DNA of 64,000 bases from LMUY01 sp965276785 (GTDB lineage Bacteria; Pseudomonadota; Alphaproteobacteria; Acetobacterales; Acetobacteraceae), in assembly GCA_965276785.1 (NCBI GenBank), contig OZ255629.1, forward strand, positions 868,001 through 932,000, written 5' to 3'. Numbering within the stretch: position 1 is the first letter of the stretch; each line of letters begins with the position of its first letter. The notes beneath the pieces are model-generated. The model saw only the letters and a program-made list of their open reading frames with translations. It had not been told where the DNA came from and ran no database searches. Below are positions 18,881-27,385 of this stretch, one piece after another. Both the position numbers and the translations under genes were made by a program.

Positions 18881-20278
18881 ATGAGCGTCACCACCTCGCC
18901 GGGCACGCGCCTCACCCGTGGCCAATCGGCGCAGATGCCGGCGCTGCTCGAATTCTACTCGCCATCGGCAGCCCTGCTGGAAGCGCGGCAGAAAGGGGCG
19001 GCGCGGGGCGTGATCTGGAGCGTAGCCAGCCTGTTCGGCGCTTGCGCACTGGCGGCCGGGTTGATCCCGATCGACAAGGTGGTGACGTCCAGCGGCAAGA
19101 TCGCCGCCGTGTCCGACACCATCGTGGTGCAGCCGCTCGACCCCTCCATCGTGCGCGAAATCGACGTGCAAGAGGGACAGGTGGTGCATAAGGGGGACCT
19201 GCTGGGCCGGCTGGACCCGACCTACTCCACCTCCGACACGACGGCGCTGACGCTGTCGGTGCAGAGCCTACGCGCCGAGGCGCAGCGCCTGCATGCCGAA
19301 GCGACCGACACCGACTACGAACCCGCCCTGGGCGAACCGGCGGCCGCGGTGCAGCAGTCCATCTTCCTGCAGCGCAAGGCCGAGCGACAGGCGCGACTGC
19401 AAAACTACCGCGAAAAGATCGGCGGCTTGCAGGCGACGCTGGCCAAGGCGACAGGAGACATTCAATCCTACAACGACCGGCTGCAGGTGGCGCAGACCGT
19501 CGAGGGCAAGCGGCGCGAGCTGCAGCAACTCGGCTGGGGCAGCCAGCTCAACCTGCTGCAAGCGACCGACGCCAAGCTCGATGTCGCGCGCGGCTTGGGC
19601 GAGTCGCAGCAAACGGCGAGGTCCGCCGCCGGAGACCTGCAGGCGATGCGCTCCGAAGCCGCGGCCTACGACCAGGACTGGCACGCCAAGGCGCTACAGG
19701 ACGAGACCGAGGCGACGCGCAAGCTGAACGAGGCTCAGGGCAATCTGAGCAAGGCGGAGTTGCGTCACAACTTGGTCGAGTTGCGCGCCCCCGCCGACGC
19801 GACGGTGCTGACCAAGGCGCATGTCTCGGTTGGTTCGGTGCTGCAATCGGGCGACCCGTTGTTCACCATGGTGCCGAGAGACGCGCCGCTGGAGGTGGAG
19901 GCGCGCGTGGCCGGCGCGGACGCCGGGTTCGTCCACCCGGGCGACAAGGTGGCGGTCAAGTTCGACACCTTCCCGTTCACCCATTACGGCATGGCGCATG
20001 GCACCGTGCAGGTGGTGAGCCCGGACAGCTTCGCCAGCGAGCAGGCGGAGCAGCCCAACCGCAACCTGCAGCGCGTGCCCGAGAGCGACACCTCAAAGAA
20101 CTATTACCGGATCAAGGTCTCGCTCGATCAGGTGGACCTGCATGACACGCCCAGAGGCTTCCAGATCACGCCCGGCATGCCGGTGACCGCGGATGTCATG
20201 GTCGGCAAGCGCACCGTGCTGACCTACCTGTTCAGCCGCGCCTTGCCGGTGGCGATGGACGGGATGCGCGAGCCGTGA
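18881..20278 (+). CDS. HlyD-family periplasmic adaptor of type I secretion
   Basis: A 465-residue membrane-fusion protein. One membrane segment (VIWSVASLFGACALAAGLIP) is followed by the lipoyl half-motif (VVQPLDPSIVREIDVQEGQVV), a long coiled-coil hairpin over residues about 110-290, the second lipoyl half (VELRAPADATVLTKAHVSVG) and the beta-barrel domain ending in ADVMVGKRTVLTYLFSRA, typical of HlyD/PrtE. Start ATG 18881 has AGGAG upstream; the frame extends further up but is not protein-like there. It would link the ABC transporter to a TolC-type channel encoded elsewhere. Confidence 0.92.
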   Translation: MSVTTSPGTRLTRGQSAQMPALLEFYSPSAALLEARQKGAARGVIWSVASLFGACALAAGLIPIDKVVTSSGKIAAVSDTIVVQPLDPSIVREIDVQEGQVVHKGDLLGRLDPTYSTSDTTALTLSVQSLRAEAQRLHAEATDTDYEPALGEPAAAVQQSIFLQRKAERQARLQNYREKIGGLQATLAKATGDIQSYNDRLQVAQTVEGKRRELQQLGWGSQLNLLQATDAKLDVARGLGESQQTARSAAGDLQAMRSEAAAYDQDWHAKALQDETEATRKLNEAQGNLSKAELRHNLVELRAPADATVLTKAHVSVGSVLQSGDPLFTMVPRDAPLEVEARVAGADAGFVHPGDKVAVKFDTFPFTHYGMAHGTVQVVSPDSFASEQAEQPNRNLQRVPESDTSKNYYRIKVSLDQVDLHDTPRGFQITPGMPVTADVMVGKRTVLTYLFSRALPVAMDGMREP

Positions 20279-20306
20279 GGCCGGTTCCTCGACGGTCCGC
20301 GTTGCC

Positions 20307-22103
20307 GTGAGACGCCTGGTTTTCCGGCTGGCTCGCCTGTTGCCGCCGCGCTCCCCCGCGGCGCGGGCCAACCGGCTGACGGCGCAAGGCAAGCACGCTG
20401 CCGCCTTCGCGGTGCTGGCCCGCCTGGCCCGGCGGGGCGACCCGGAAGCCCAATTCCGCATCAGCCGCGCCTACATGGAGGCAACGGGCGTGCCGCCCAG
20501 CGTGTCCGAGGCGGTGGCCTGGATGGAGCGCGCGGCCAACTCCGGTCACCTGGAGGCGCAAGCGCGGCTCGGGGCGATGTATCTGCACGGCATGGTGCGC
20601 CCGGCGGATGGGTCCACCGGGCTATTTACCGCTGCGCCGAAGCATGAGGCAGCGGCAGTGGCCGGCGGACCGGATTACCTGAGTGCGGCGAAGTGGGCCC
20701 GCCGCGCCGCCGAGGCCGGGTCGGCCGACGGGCAGGCCGTGCTGGCGACCATCCTGACCTCCGGTCCGGCCGAGCTGCGGGACTTGGCGGCGGCCGAGCA
20801 GCTCTACCGTCAGTCTGCCGCCGGCAACAGCGCTCAGGGCAAGCTCGGCCTCGCGCTGCTGCGGGCCGGTGCCATGCCGCCGGAAACCGCCCAGGCGGAA
20901 GCGGCGAGCTTGATGGCGCAGGCGGCGGCCACCGGATTGCCGATGGCGGTTTACCTCTACGGCGTCATGTTCGAATACGGCATGGGTGTCGAGCGCAACC
21001 TCGCCAACGCGGCCCGGCATTATCGCCGCGCCGCCGAGTCCGGGGTCCGCCCGGCGCAGGCGCGCTGGGGTCTGGCCTTGATGGAGGGCAAGGGCGTCGC
21101 GGCCGACCGGGTCAGCGGCGAGTCGTGGCTGCGGCGTGCGGCATTGGCCGGGGACGGCGAGGCGGCCGCCTTGGTGGGCGATCTCTATGCCAAAGGCGGG
21201 GACCTGCCGCCCAACTATGCCGAGGCTGCGATGTGGTTCCAGCGTGCTGCGGACCTGGGCCATGCCGCCGCTGCCCGCGCACTGGGCCTGCTGCATCTCA
21301 CCGGCGCCGGTTTGGCGCGGGATCCGGACGAGGCGGCGCGCTGGTTCCGCCAGGCCGCGGAGCTGGGCAACGCGGCCTCGCAGTCCGACTTGGCCAACTT
21401 GCTGCTCAAGGGCGCTGGCAACGAAGAGGACCGCATCCGCACCCGCGAGTGGTTCGAGCAATCGGCCCAGAGCGGCGATCTGGTGGCGGCGTTCAACTTC
21501 GGCGTGTGCCTGGCCGAGGGCGTGGGCGTGGAACGGGACGACCGCCGCGCCGCGCAATGGCTGCGCAAGGCGGCCGATGGTGTCGTGACGGCGCAACATT
21601 GGTATGGCCGCATGCTGGCCGAGGGCCGGGGCGTCGAACGCAACGAAGCCGAAGGCCGCGCCTGGATCGGTCGCGCGGCGGAGGCCGGGTTGGTGGATGC
21701 CCGAGTCGCTTTGGCGGAAATGCTGGTGAACGGCCGCGGTGGCAGCCGGGATCATGCCGCAGCGCTGGTGCTGTTCCTGGGCGCCGCCAAGGAGGGGCAT
21801 ATCGGCGCCATGTTCGCGGTGGGGGCGCTGTATGGCGGCGGCCACGATCTCGCAACGGATCGGCCCGAAGCGCAGCGCTGGTTCCGCATGGCGGCCGAAC
21901 GCGGCCACCCGTACGCGCAGATGATGCTGGGCCGTTACCTGGCGCGTGACTTGGCGGGCGAACGGGACGTGGCGCAAGCGCGACTCTGGCTTGAGCGGGC
22001 GCAGAGCCGCGGCGTGGCCGAGGTCGCTGCGGACCTGGCCGCCCTGCCGCCCCTGGTGGGGGCTGCGACGCGGGCGGCCGCCACGTCCTCGGCCGCCGAT
22101 TAG
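20307..22103 (+). CDS. Sel1-repeat (SLR) protein
   Basis: A 598-residue protein built almost entirely of Sel1-like repeats, about 36-residue helix pairs with the pattern A-x-x-x-L-G-x-x-Y-x-x-G-x-G-V. Examples are YLYGVMFEYGMGVERN, ARWGLALMEGKGVAAD, AFNFGVCLAEGVGVERDD and WYGRMLAEGRGVERNE. It has no obvious signal peptide, but the N-terminus is basic and hydrophobic (RRLVFRLARLLPP). The start is GTG, 29 nt after the HlyD gene. SLR proteins are usually adaptors for protein complexes; the position suggests a partner of the secretion or glycosylation machinery (inference). Confidence 0.85.
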   Translation: MRRLVFRLARLLPPRSPAARANRLTAQGKHAAAFAVLARLARRGDPEAQFRISRAYMEATGVPPSVSEAVAWMERAANSGHLEAQARLGAMYLHGMVRPADGSTGLFTAAPKHEAAAVAGGPDYLSAAKWARRAAEAGSADGQAVLATILTSGPAELRDLAAAEQLYRQSAAGNSAQGKLGLALLRAGAMPPETAQAEAASLMAQAAATGLPMAVYLYGVMFEYGMGVERNLANAARHYRRAAESGVRPAQARWGLALMEGKGVAADRVSGESWLRRAALAGDGEAAALVGDLYAKGGDLPPNYAEAAMWFQRAADLGHAAAARALGLLHLTGAGLARDPDEAARWFRQAAELGNAASQSDLANLLLKGAGNEEDRIRTREWFEQSAQSGDLVAAFNFGVCLAEGVGVERDDRRAAQWLRKAADGVVTAQHWYGRMLAEGRGVERNEAEGRAWIGRAAEAGLVDARVALAEMLVNGRGGSRDHAAALVLFLGAAKEGHIGAMFAVGALYGGGHDLATDRPEAQRWFRMAAERGHPYAQMMLGRYLARDLAGERDVAQARLWLERAQSRGVAEVAADLAALPPLVGAATRAAATSSAAD

Positions 22104-25083
22104 CCGGGCGCTTCGCACCACCGGGGAGTTTTGGTCGGACCTGGCCAGGGATGCCTGGCGCCGCGGCACTGCGGCCGCCGGCCCGGCGGAATCGTTGCGT
22201 TGGCTCGATCGAGCCCGGCGCATTATACCGCAGGACGATATGGTGGGGCTCAGCCTGGCGCTGGCGCATTTGCGCGCGGGCGATCCAGCTGCCGCGGCGG
22301 AGCTGTTTGCTGGGGTGGCGGCCCGATGGAACGTGCTGGAGGCCTGGACCGGGCTTGCGGCCAGCGCCTTGCGGCTGGGAGACCCTGGCAAGGCGGCCGC
22401 TTCGCTGCACGCGGGATTGTCGCAACATGCGGTGTCGCTGCAGGTGCGCGTGCTGGCGGCGGCCGTAGCGGCACGGGCGGGCTATCCTGGCTGGTGCGCG
22501 GTGGATACTGCCGGCTGGCTCCATGTGGACGCACCGGCGGAGCTGCGGCTGGATGGCGTGGAGGTGGTCCCGCTCTGGCGGGGAGGGCGGTGGCGGGTGC
22601 CGCCGGGTTCGCGGCTGGAGGTGAGCCGGGCGGGAAGGGCGCTGCTGGGCAGCCCGGTCGACTTGACGGCGATCGCCGCGTGCGAAGGCTTCGTCTCGCT
22701 CTCGGAGCGGGGCGACCTGACCGGCTGGGCGTGGCACCCAGGCAATCCAGCCAAGGCGCCGTCGGTGCGCGTGTCCGGCCGCGTAATCCCGCTGCGGCGG
22801 CTGGCTCGTGTGCCACTGGACCGGCCAATGGCCCGGCCGCGCGCCATCCATGTCCCGGCTGCCGAACTGCCGGGCGGGAGCATCGAGGTGCTGGGCTCGG
22901 ATGGCCGCGCGCTGCTGGGCAGCCCGTTACAGTTGGACTCAGCCCCCCCTAGTCCCGTCATGCCCGGACTTGATCCGGGCGGAGCAGCCAAAAGGTTCCG
23001 CGGGCACGGCCCGTGGAATGGCTGCGGAGGGACCCACGCGGTCCGGCTGGCGGTATGGAACGCGCGTTCATACCACTCGAAGTCCCCTGCCGCCGGCCGG
23101 AGGCGTTCGGACGCCGTGGATGGCCGGATCAAGTCCGGCCATGACGGTGGAAATGCTGTCGCGAAGCACGATCTGCCGGTGCCGGACGTCGTCGTGCCGG
23201 TCTATCGCGGCCTTGCCGTTACGCTGGCCTGCCTGCGCGCGGTCCTTGCCACGCTGCCGTCCGGCAGCCGGCTGCACGTGGTGAACGACGCCAGCCCCGA
23301 CCCGGCGCTGACCGACGCGGTGGCAGCGCTGGCGGCGGACAAGCGGGTCAACCTAATCCAGCTTGCCCACAACCACGGCTTCCCCGGCGCAGCCAATGCC
23401 GGCTTGCGCGCGGCGGCTGGCCGGGATGTGGCGCTGCTCAACAGCGACGCCCTGGTGCCGCCGGGCTGGCTGCCGGCGCTGCAAGCGGCCGCCCATAGCG
23501 CGCCCGATATCGCCAGCGCCTGCCCGCTATCGAACGAGGCAACCATCCTCAGCTACCCAATCGCAAGTGGCGGCAATCCGCCGGCAGAGCCGGGCGCTCT
23601 GGCGGCGCTGGCCCGGCTGGCGAACGGGGCCGCAACGGTGGACATCCCGGTCGGTGTCGGCTTCTGCATGCTGATGCGGCGCGACTGCATCGAGCAGGTC
23701 GGGCTGTTCCGCGAGGACGTGTTCGCGCAAGGCTACGGCGAGGAGAACGACTGGTGCCTGCGTGCCCGGCAGCGCGGCTGGCGCCATGTGGCCGCCCCAG
23801 GCTGCTACGTGGCGCATGAGGGTGCGGCCTCGTTCGGCACGGCGCGGCGCCACCTGCTAGAGCGCAACGGTGCGCTGCTGGAACGGCTGCATCCTGGCTA
23901 CCACCAGGCAATCGAGGCGTGGGTGGCACAAGACCCGCTCGGCCCCGCTCGGCGCCGCATCGACGGCTTGCGCTGGCAAGCCGGGCGGCAAGCCTCCGCC
24001 GTCGCGTTGGTGACGCACGATAGCGGCGGCGGGGTGGAGCGGGTGGTCGCCGCCCGATCGGCCGCTTGGCAGCGCCAAGGGGTGCGCCCGGTGCTGATCC
24101 GCCCCAGCGGCGACGCCGCGCTGATCGGCGATGGCAGCACGCCGAACTTGTGCTTTCGCCTGCCCGCCGAATGGCCGGCTTTGCTGCGGCTGTTGCGCGC
24201 TGACCGGGTGATGCGGGTGGAGTTGCACCACACGCTGGGCCACGCGCCCGGCATCCTGGAACTCGCACCGCGGCTGGGCGTGCCGCAGGAGGTGTTCGTG
24301 CACGACTACGCCCTGTTCTGCCCGCGCATCGCCCTTGTGGCGGAGCAGGCCTATTGCGGCGAGCCGGATGTGGCCGCCTGCGAGCGCTGCGTGGCGCGCC
24401 ATGGCAGCCACCTGTCGGAGCCGATCGGCCCGGCCGCGCTGGTCGAGCGCTCTGCCGAGCTCTTGCGCCGTGCGGCCGGCGTGGTCGCGCCGTCAGCGGA
24501 CGTGGCCCGCCGGATGCGCCGCCATTTCCCCAAGCTCCGGCCGCAGATCGCACCCTGGGAGGACGACGCCGCCATCCCGCCGCCCCCCCAGACCGGGCCG
24601 GTGCAGCACGTCGTCGTCATCGGCGGGATTGGGTTGGAAAAGGGCTACGAGGTGCTGCTCGGCTGCGTTGCCGACGCGGCCGCGCGGCGGCTCCCGTTAC
24701 GGTTCACGGTCGTTGGCAGCACCGCGGATGACGAGCGGCTGCTTGCCGCCGGCCCGGTGTTCATCACTGGGCGCTACAGCGAAGACGAAGCGGAGGCGCT
24801 CATCCGCGCGCAGCTTGGGGGCGTGGCCCTGCTCCCGTCGGTGTGGCCGGAGACGTGGTGCTTCACCCTGAGCCAAGCCTGGCGTGCCGGGTTGCGCGCC
24901 GTGGTGTTCGACCTGGGCACGCCCGCCGAACGGGTGCGCCGCACCGGCTGGGGCCATGTGCTGCCGCTCGGGCTGCCGCCGGCGGCGCTGAACGACTGGC
25001 TGCTGCGGCTCGGCCGGGGCAGCAAGCAGCAGACGGCTGCGTGCAAAACCCCATCGCCTTTGCCGCTGAATCCTGCCATTTGA
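21946..25083 (+). CDS. Chimeric GT2-GT4 glycosyltransferase with N-terminal TPR-like region
   Basis: The open frame is 1045 codons. The region after the Sel1 stop (22103) is protein-like from EFWSDLARDAWRRG and TPR-like up to about residue 145. A GT2 domain starts near 413 (DVVVPVYRGLAVTLACL), with NDASPDP, ALLNSDALVPPGW and the GYGEENDWCLRARQRGW block. A GT-B/GT4-like half follows from about 683 (ALVTHDSGGGVERVVAARS) with IGGIGLEKGYEVLLG. The start is unresolved: GTG 21946 and TTG 21991 lie inside the Sel1 gene and give an Arg-rich leader, while TTG 22195 and ATG 22240 cut into the conserved region. Residues about 338-402 come from a palindromic repeat element. Confidence 0.82.
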   Translation: MTWRANGTWRKRDSGLSGRRAAAWPRSLRTWPPCRPWWGLRRGRPPRPRPPISRALRTTGEFWSDLARDAWRRGTAAAGPAESLRWLDRARRIIPQDDMVGLSLALAHLRAGDPAAAAELFAGVAARWNVLEAWTGLAASALRLGDPGKAAASLHAGLSQHAVSLQVRVLAAAVAARAGYPGWCAVDTAGWLHVDAPAELRLDGVEVVPLWRGGRWRVPPGSRLEVSRAGRALLGSPVDLTAIAACEGFVSLSERGDLTGWAWHPGNPAKAPSVRVSGRVIPLRRLARVPLDRPMARPRAIHVPAAELPGGSIEVLGSDGRALLGSPLQLDSAPPSPVMPGLDPGGAAKRFRGHGPWNGCGGTHAVRLAVWNARSYHSKSPAAGRRRSDAVDGRIKSGHDGGNAVAKHDLPVPDVVVPVYRGLAVTLACLRAVLATLPSGSRLHVVNDASPDPALTDAVAALAADKRVNLIQLAHNHGFPGAANAGLRAAAGRDVALLNSDALVPPGWLPALQAAAHSAPDIASACPLSNEATILSYPIASGGNPPAEPGALAALARLANGAATVDIPVGVGFCMLMRRDCIEQVGLFREDVFAQGYGEENDWCLRARQRGWRHVAAPGCYVAHEGAASFGTARRHLLERNGALLERLHPGYHQAIEAWVAQDPLGPARRRIDGLRWQAGRQASAVALVTHDSGGGVERVVAARSAAWQRQGVRPVLIRPSGDAALIGDGSTPNLCFRLPAEWPALLRLLRADRVMRVELHHTLGHAPGILELAPRLGVPQEVFVHDYALFCPRIALVAEQAYCGEPDVAACERCVARHGSHLSEPIGPAALVERSAELLRRAAGVVAPSADVARRMRRHFPKLRPQIAPWEDDAAIPPPPQTGPVQHVVVIGGIGLEKGYEVLLGCVADAAARRLPLRFTVVGSTADDERLLAAGPVFITGRYSEDEAEALIRAQLGGVALLPSVWPETWCFTLSQAWRAGLRAVVFDLGTPAERVRRTGWGHVLPLGLPPAALNDWLLRLGRGSKQQTAACKTPSPLPLNPAI
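22956..23146. repeat. Palindromic repeat element (about 190 bp) inserted in frame in a CDS
   Basis: The ends are inverted copies of one sequence: CGTCATGCCCGGACTTGATC at 22956-22975 and, on the other strand from 23146, CGTCATGGCCGGACTTGATC. Each end is itself a hairpin (GCCCGGACTTGATCCGGGC; GGCCGGATCAAGTCCGGCC). The interior holds a further palindrome at 23052-23074 built on GAACGCGCGTTC. The ends resemble a palindrome dispersed between genes in many alphaproteobacteria (from memory). Here the reading frame passes through the whole element without a stop. Confidence 0.8.
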
Positions 25084-25114
25084 GCGAGACCCCGATCGCA
25101 ACCAAGAGCCGAGC

Positions 25115-26086
25115 ATGCCCGACGCCCCATCCTCCCCGAACCTGATTACCGAGCTGCGGGCTTCCGCGCACCTGATGCTGTTGGAAACGGGGGTGTATTG
25201 CGTCTACCACACGCCCGGCTCCCACCCGCCGGACCCGCAAACCGGCCTGCCGGGTGCGCGTCTCTCCATCCCGCCGGGAGCGGCGGGGCAGGGTGTCGCG
25301 ATCACCGGCTTCCGCGACGACGGCTGGCTCGGCGCGCTCGACTCGGCGGCGCTGATCCGGGTGAGCCAAGGCCCGGCGCAGGTGTTGATGACCATTTACC
25401 AGGACAAGAACAGCAGCCACGAGGCGCCAAAGCTGCAGGTGACGCGGCTGGTGGAGGGCGCCGTCGCGAACGGCGCGGCGCGTATGCCAGAGCCGGCGGA
25501 GGCAGTCAGCGAGCCGGAGATGGCCGCGCACGTGCAGTCCCGCGGCGACGTGCTGGCCCGGCTGGGCGACTGGGTGGGGGATCGCGCCAGCGGCCGCTGG
25601 GTGGAGGGGTTTGCCCTCTCGCCGCGCCGCACCGATATGGCGGCGGAGGATATCGAGTATCAAGCCGTGCTGGGCCGCGGCTGGCTGTCGCCCTGGGCGG
25701 AGGGCGGGCAATACTGCGGCAGCCGCGGCATGGCATTGCCAATCCTGGGCTTGCGGGTGCGGCTGCGCGGCAAGGCGGCGGAGACGCATCGGCTGGAAGT
25801 GAGCGCCACCTTCACCGACGGGTCGGCCGTCGGGCCGATCGGATCGGGCGAGGCCTGCGAAGCGGAGAGCCTGGCGCCGCTGGAGGCCTTCTGTGTCGCG
25901 GTGCTGCCGAAAGCGCAGGTTGCGACGCCTCGCGCCAGTGCCGTGGCGCGGCCCACGCCGGCGAAGTCATCCTCGAAGACAATGGCGAAGCCGGGGCCGA
26001 AGACAGGGCCGAAGCCGGTGCCGAAGCGTGCGGCGGCGAACCCCCCCGCCAAGACGCCGGCGAAGCCCGCGGCGCGCCGGCGCTAG
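25115..26086 (+). CDS. Unknown protein with W/G-rich domains and Lys-Pro-Ala tail
   Basis: A 323-residue protein with no recognised enzyme motif. Two regions resemble each other and clostridial hydrophobic-W (ChW)-like repeats: residues about 60-90 (GVAITGFRDDGWLGALDSAA) and residues about 185-235 (IEYQAVLGRGWLSPWAEGG, then CGSRGMALPILGLRVRL). The last 50 residues are a low-complexity tail of repeated PKP, PAK and TPAK units, highly basic, as in proteins that hold polyanions or DNA. There is no clear signal peptide. It sits 31 nt after the chimeric glycosyltransferase and 24 nt before a GT4 gene, so it should belong to the same operon. Confidence 0.6.
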   Translation: MPDAPSSPNLITELRASAHLMLLETGVYCVYHTPGSHPPDPQTGLPGARLSIPPGAAGQGVAITGFRDDGWLGALDSAALIRVSQGPAQVLMTIYQDKNSSHEAPKLQVTRLVEGAVANGAARMPEPAEAVSEPEMAAHVQSRGDVLARLGDWVGDRASGRWVEGFALSPRRTDMAAEDIEYQAVLGRGWLSPWAEGGQYCGSRGMALPILGLRVRLRGKAAETHRLEVSATFTDGSAVGPIGSGEACEAESLAPLEAFCVAVLPKAQVATPRASAVARPTPAKSSSKTMAKPGPKTGPKPVPKRAAANPPAKTPAKPAARRR

Positions 26087-26110
26087 GCCGAGCGGCCGCC
26101 CGGCGGGCTG

Positions 26111-27385
26111 ATGCGCTACCTGTTCGTCCATCAGAACTTCCCCGGCCAGTTCCTCCACCTGGTCCGCCATCTGCTGGCGCAGGAGCGCCACGACGTGGTG
26201 TTCATCGGCGAGCCCAACGCCAACAGCATCCCCGGCGTGCGCCGCATCTCCTATCCGCCGCCGGCCCGCCCCACAGCGCCGACCCATCCGGATGCGCAGG
26301 ACTTCGCCCATGCCATGGCGCGCGCCGAGGCGGTGGCACGCGCCGCGGCGGAACTGAAGCGCCTGGGCTTCACGCCCGATATCATCATCGGGCATCACGG
26401 CTGGGGCGAACTGCTGAACCTGCACGACGTGTGGCCGGGCGCCCCTCTCCTGGGCTATCACGAGTATTTCTATGCGCTGGAAGGCCAGGATGTCGGGTTC
26501 GACCCGGAGTTCCGCCTGGGCCCGGAGGTGCTGGCCGGCATCCGGGCCAAGAACGCGGTGAACCTGCTCGCGCTGATCAACCCGGGCGCCGGCCATACCC
26601 CCACCCGGTTCCAGCTCCAGACCTATCCGGCCTGGGCGCAGAGCAAGATCGAGCTGTTGCCGGAGGGGGTGCACCTGGACGTCTGCCGGCCGCGGCAGGG
26701 GGACCGCGAGATGACGGTTGGCGGGGTGCGGATCGCCGCGCGCGACCGGCTGGTGACGTTCGTCGCGCGGGACCTCGAACCCTATCGCGGTTTTCACATC
26801 ATAATGCGCGCGCTCCCCGCTCTGTTGCGGGCGCGGCCGGATGCGCGCGTGGTGCTGGCGGGCGGCGACGGGGTGAGCTACGGCGCCAGCCTGGCTCACG
26901 GCACCTGGCGCGAGCACCTGCTGCGCGAACTCGGCAGCCGCATCGACGCCAGCCGGGTGCATTTCCCGGGGCGACTGGATTACACCAGCTATGTGCGCCT
27001 GCTGCAACGCTCAGACACGCATGTCTATCTCACCTACCCGTTTGTAGCCTCCTGGTCGCTGCGGGAGGCGCTCGCCTGCGGGTGCGCCCTGGTGGCGAGC
27101 GACACAGCCCCGGTGCGGGAATTCATTACCGACGGACAGACCGGCCGCTTGACACCGTTCCTCGACCCGACTGCGTTGGCAGCCTTGATGGCCGAGGTGC
27201 TGGAAGGGGGCAGGGCAGTGACGCAAATGCGGGTCCGCGCGCGCGTTTGGGCAGAGGCGAACCTCGCCATGGCGGATTACCTACAAGGATATGAGGCGCT
27301 GATCGGCCGGCTCACCGGTGCGGCGCCCTCTCGCGAACGCCCCCGTTTCGCCGCCGCCCGCGCCACCCCACTTGCGGACGCATGA
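26111..27385 (+). CDS. Glycosyltransferase family 4
   Basis: A 424-residue GT-B enzyme. The N-terminus MRYLFVHQNFPGQFLHLVRHL is characteristic of a GT4 subgroup common in alphaproteobacterial glycan clusters. The C-terminal half has TFVARDLEPYRGFHIIMRAL, VVLAGGDGVSYG and the E-x7-E region SLREALACGCALVASD. The stop overlaps the uvrD start (27382-27385, ATGA), which is surprising coupling for a housekeeping helicase. It is the last glycan gene of the secretion-linked run; its substrate is unknown. Confidence 0.87.
   Translation: MRYLFVHQNFPGQFLHLVRHLLAQERHDVVFIGEPNANSIPGVRRISYPPPARPTAPTHPDAQDFAHAMARAEAVARAAAELKRLGFTPDIIIGHHGWGELLNLHDVWPGAPLLGYHEYFYALEGQDVGFDPEFRLGPEVLAGIRAKNAVNLLALINPGAGHTPTRFQLQTYPAWAQSKIELLPEGVHLDVCRPRQGDREMTVGGVRIAARDRLVTFVARDLEPYRGFHIIMRALPALLRARPDARVVLAGGDGVSYGASLAHGTWREHLLRELGSRIDASRVHFPGRLDYTSYVRLLQRSDTHVYLTYPFVASWSLREALACGCALVASDTAPVREFITDGQTGRLTPFLDPTALAALMAEVLEGGRAVTQMRVRARVWAEANLAMADYLQGYEALIGRLTGAAPSRERPRFAAARATPLADA

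Noticed and set aside
20622..22391. 589-codon open frame on the minus strand under the Sel1-repeat gene
   Set aside because: It mirrors the repeats of the Sel1 gene and has no independent domain.
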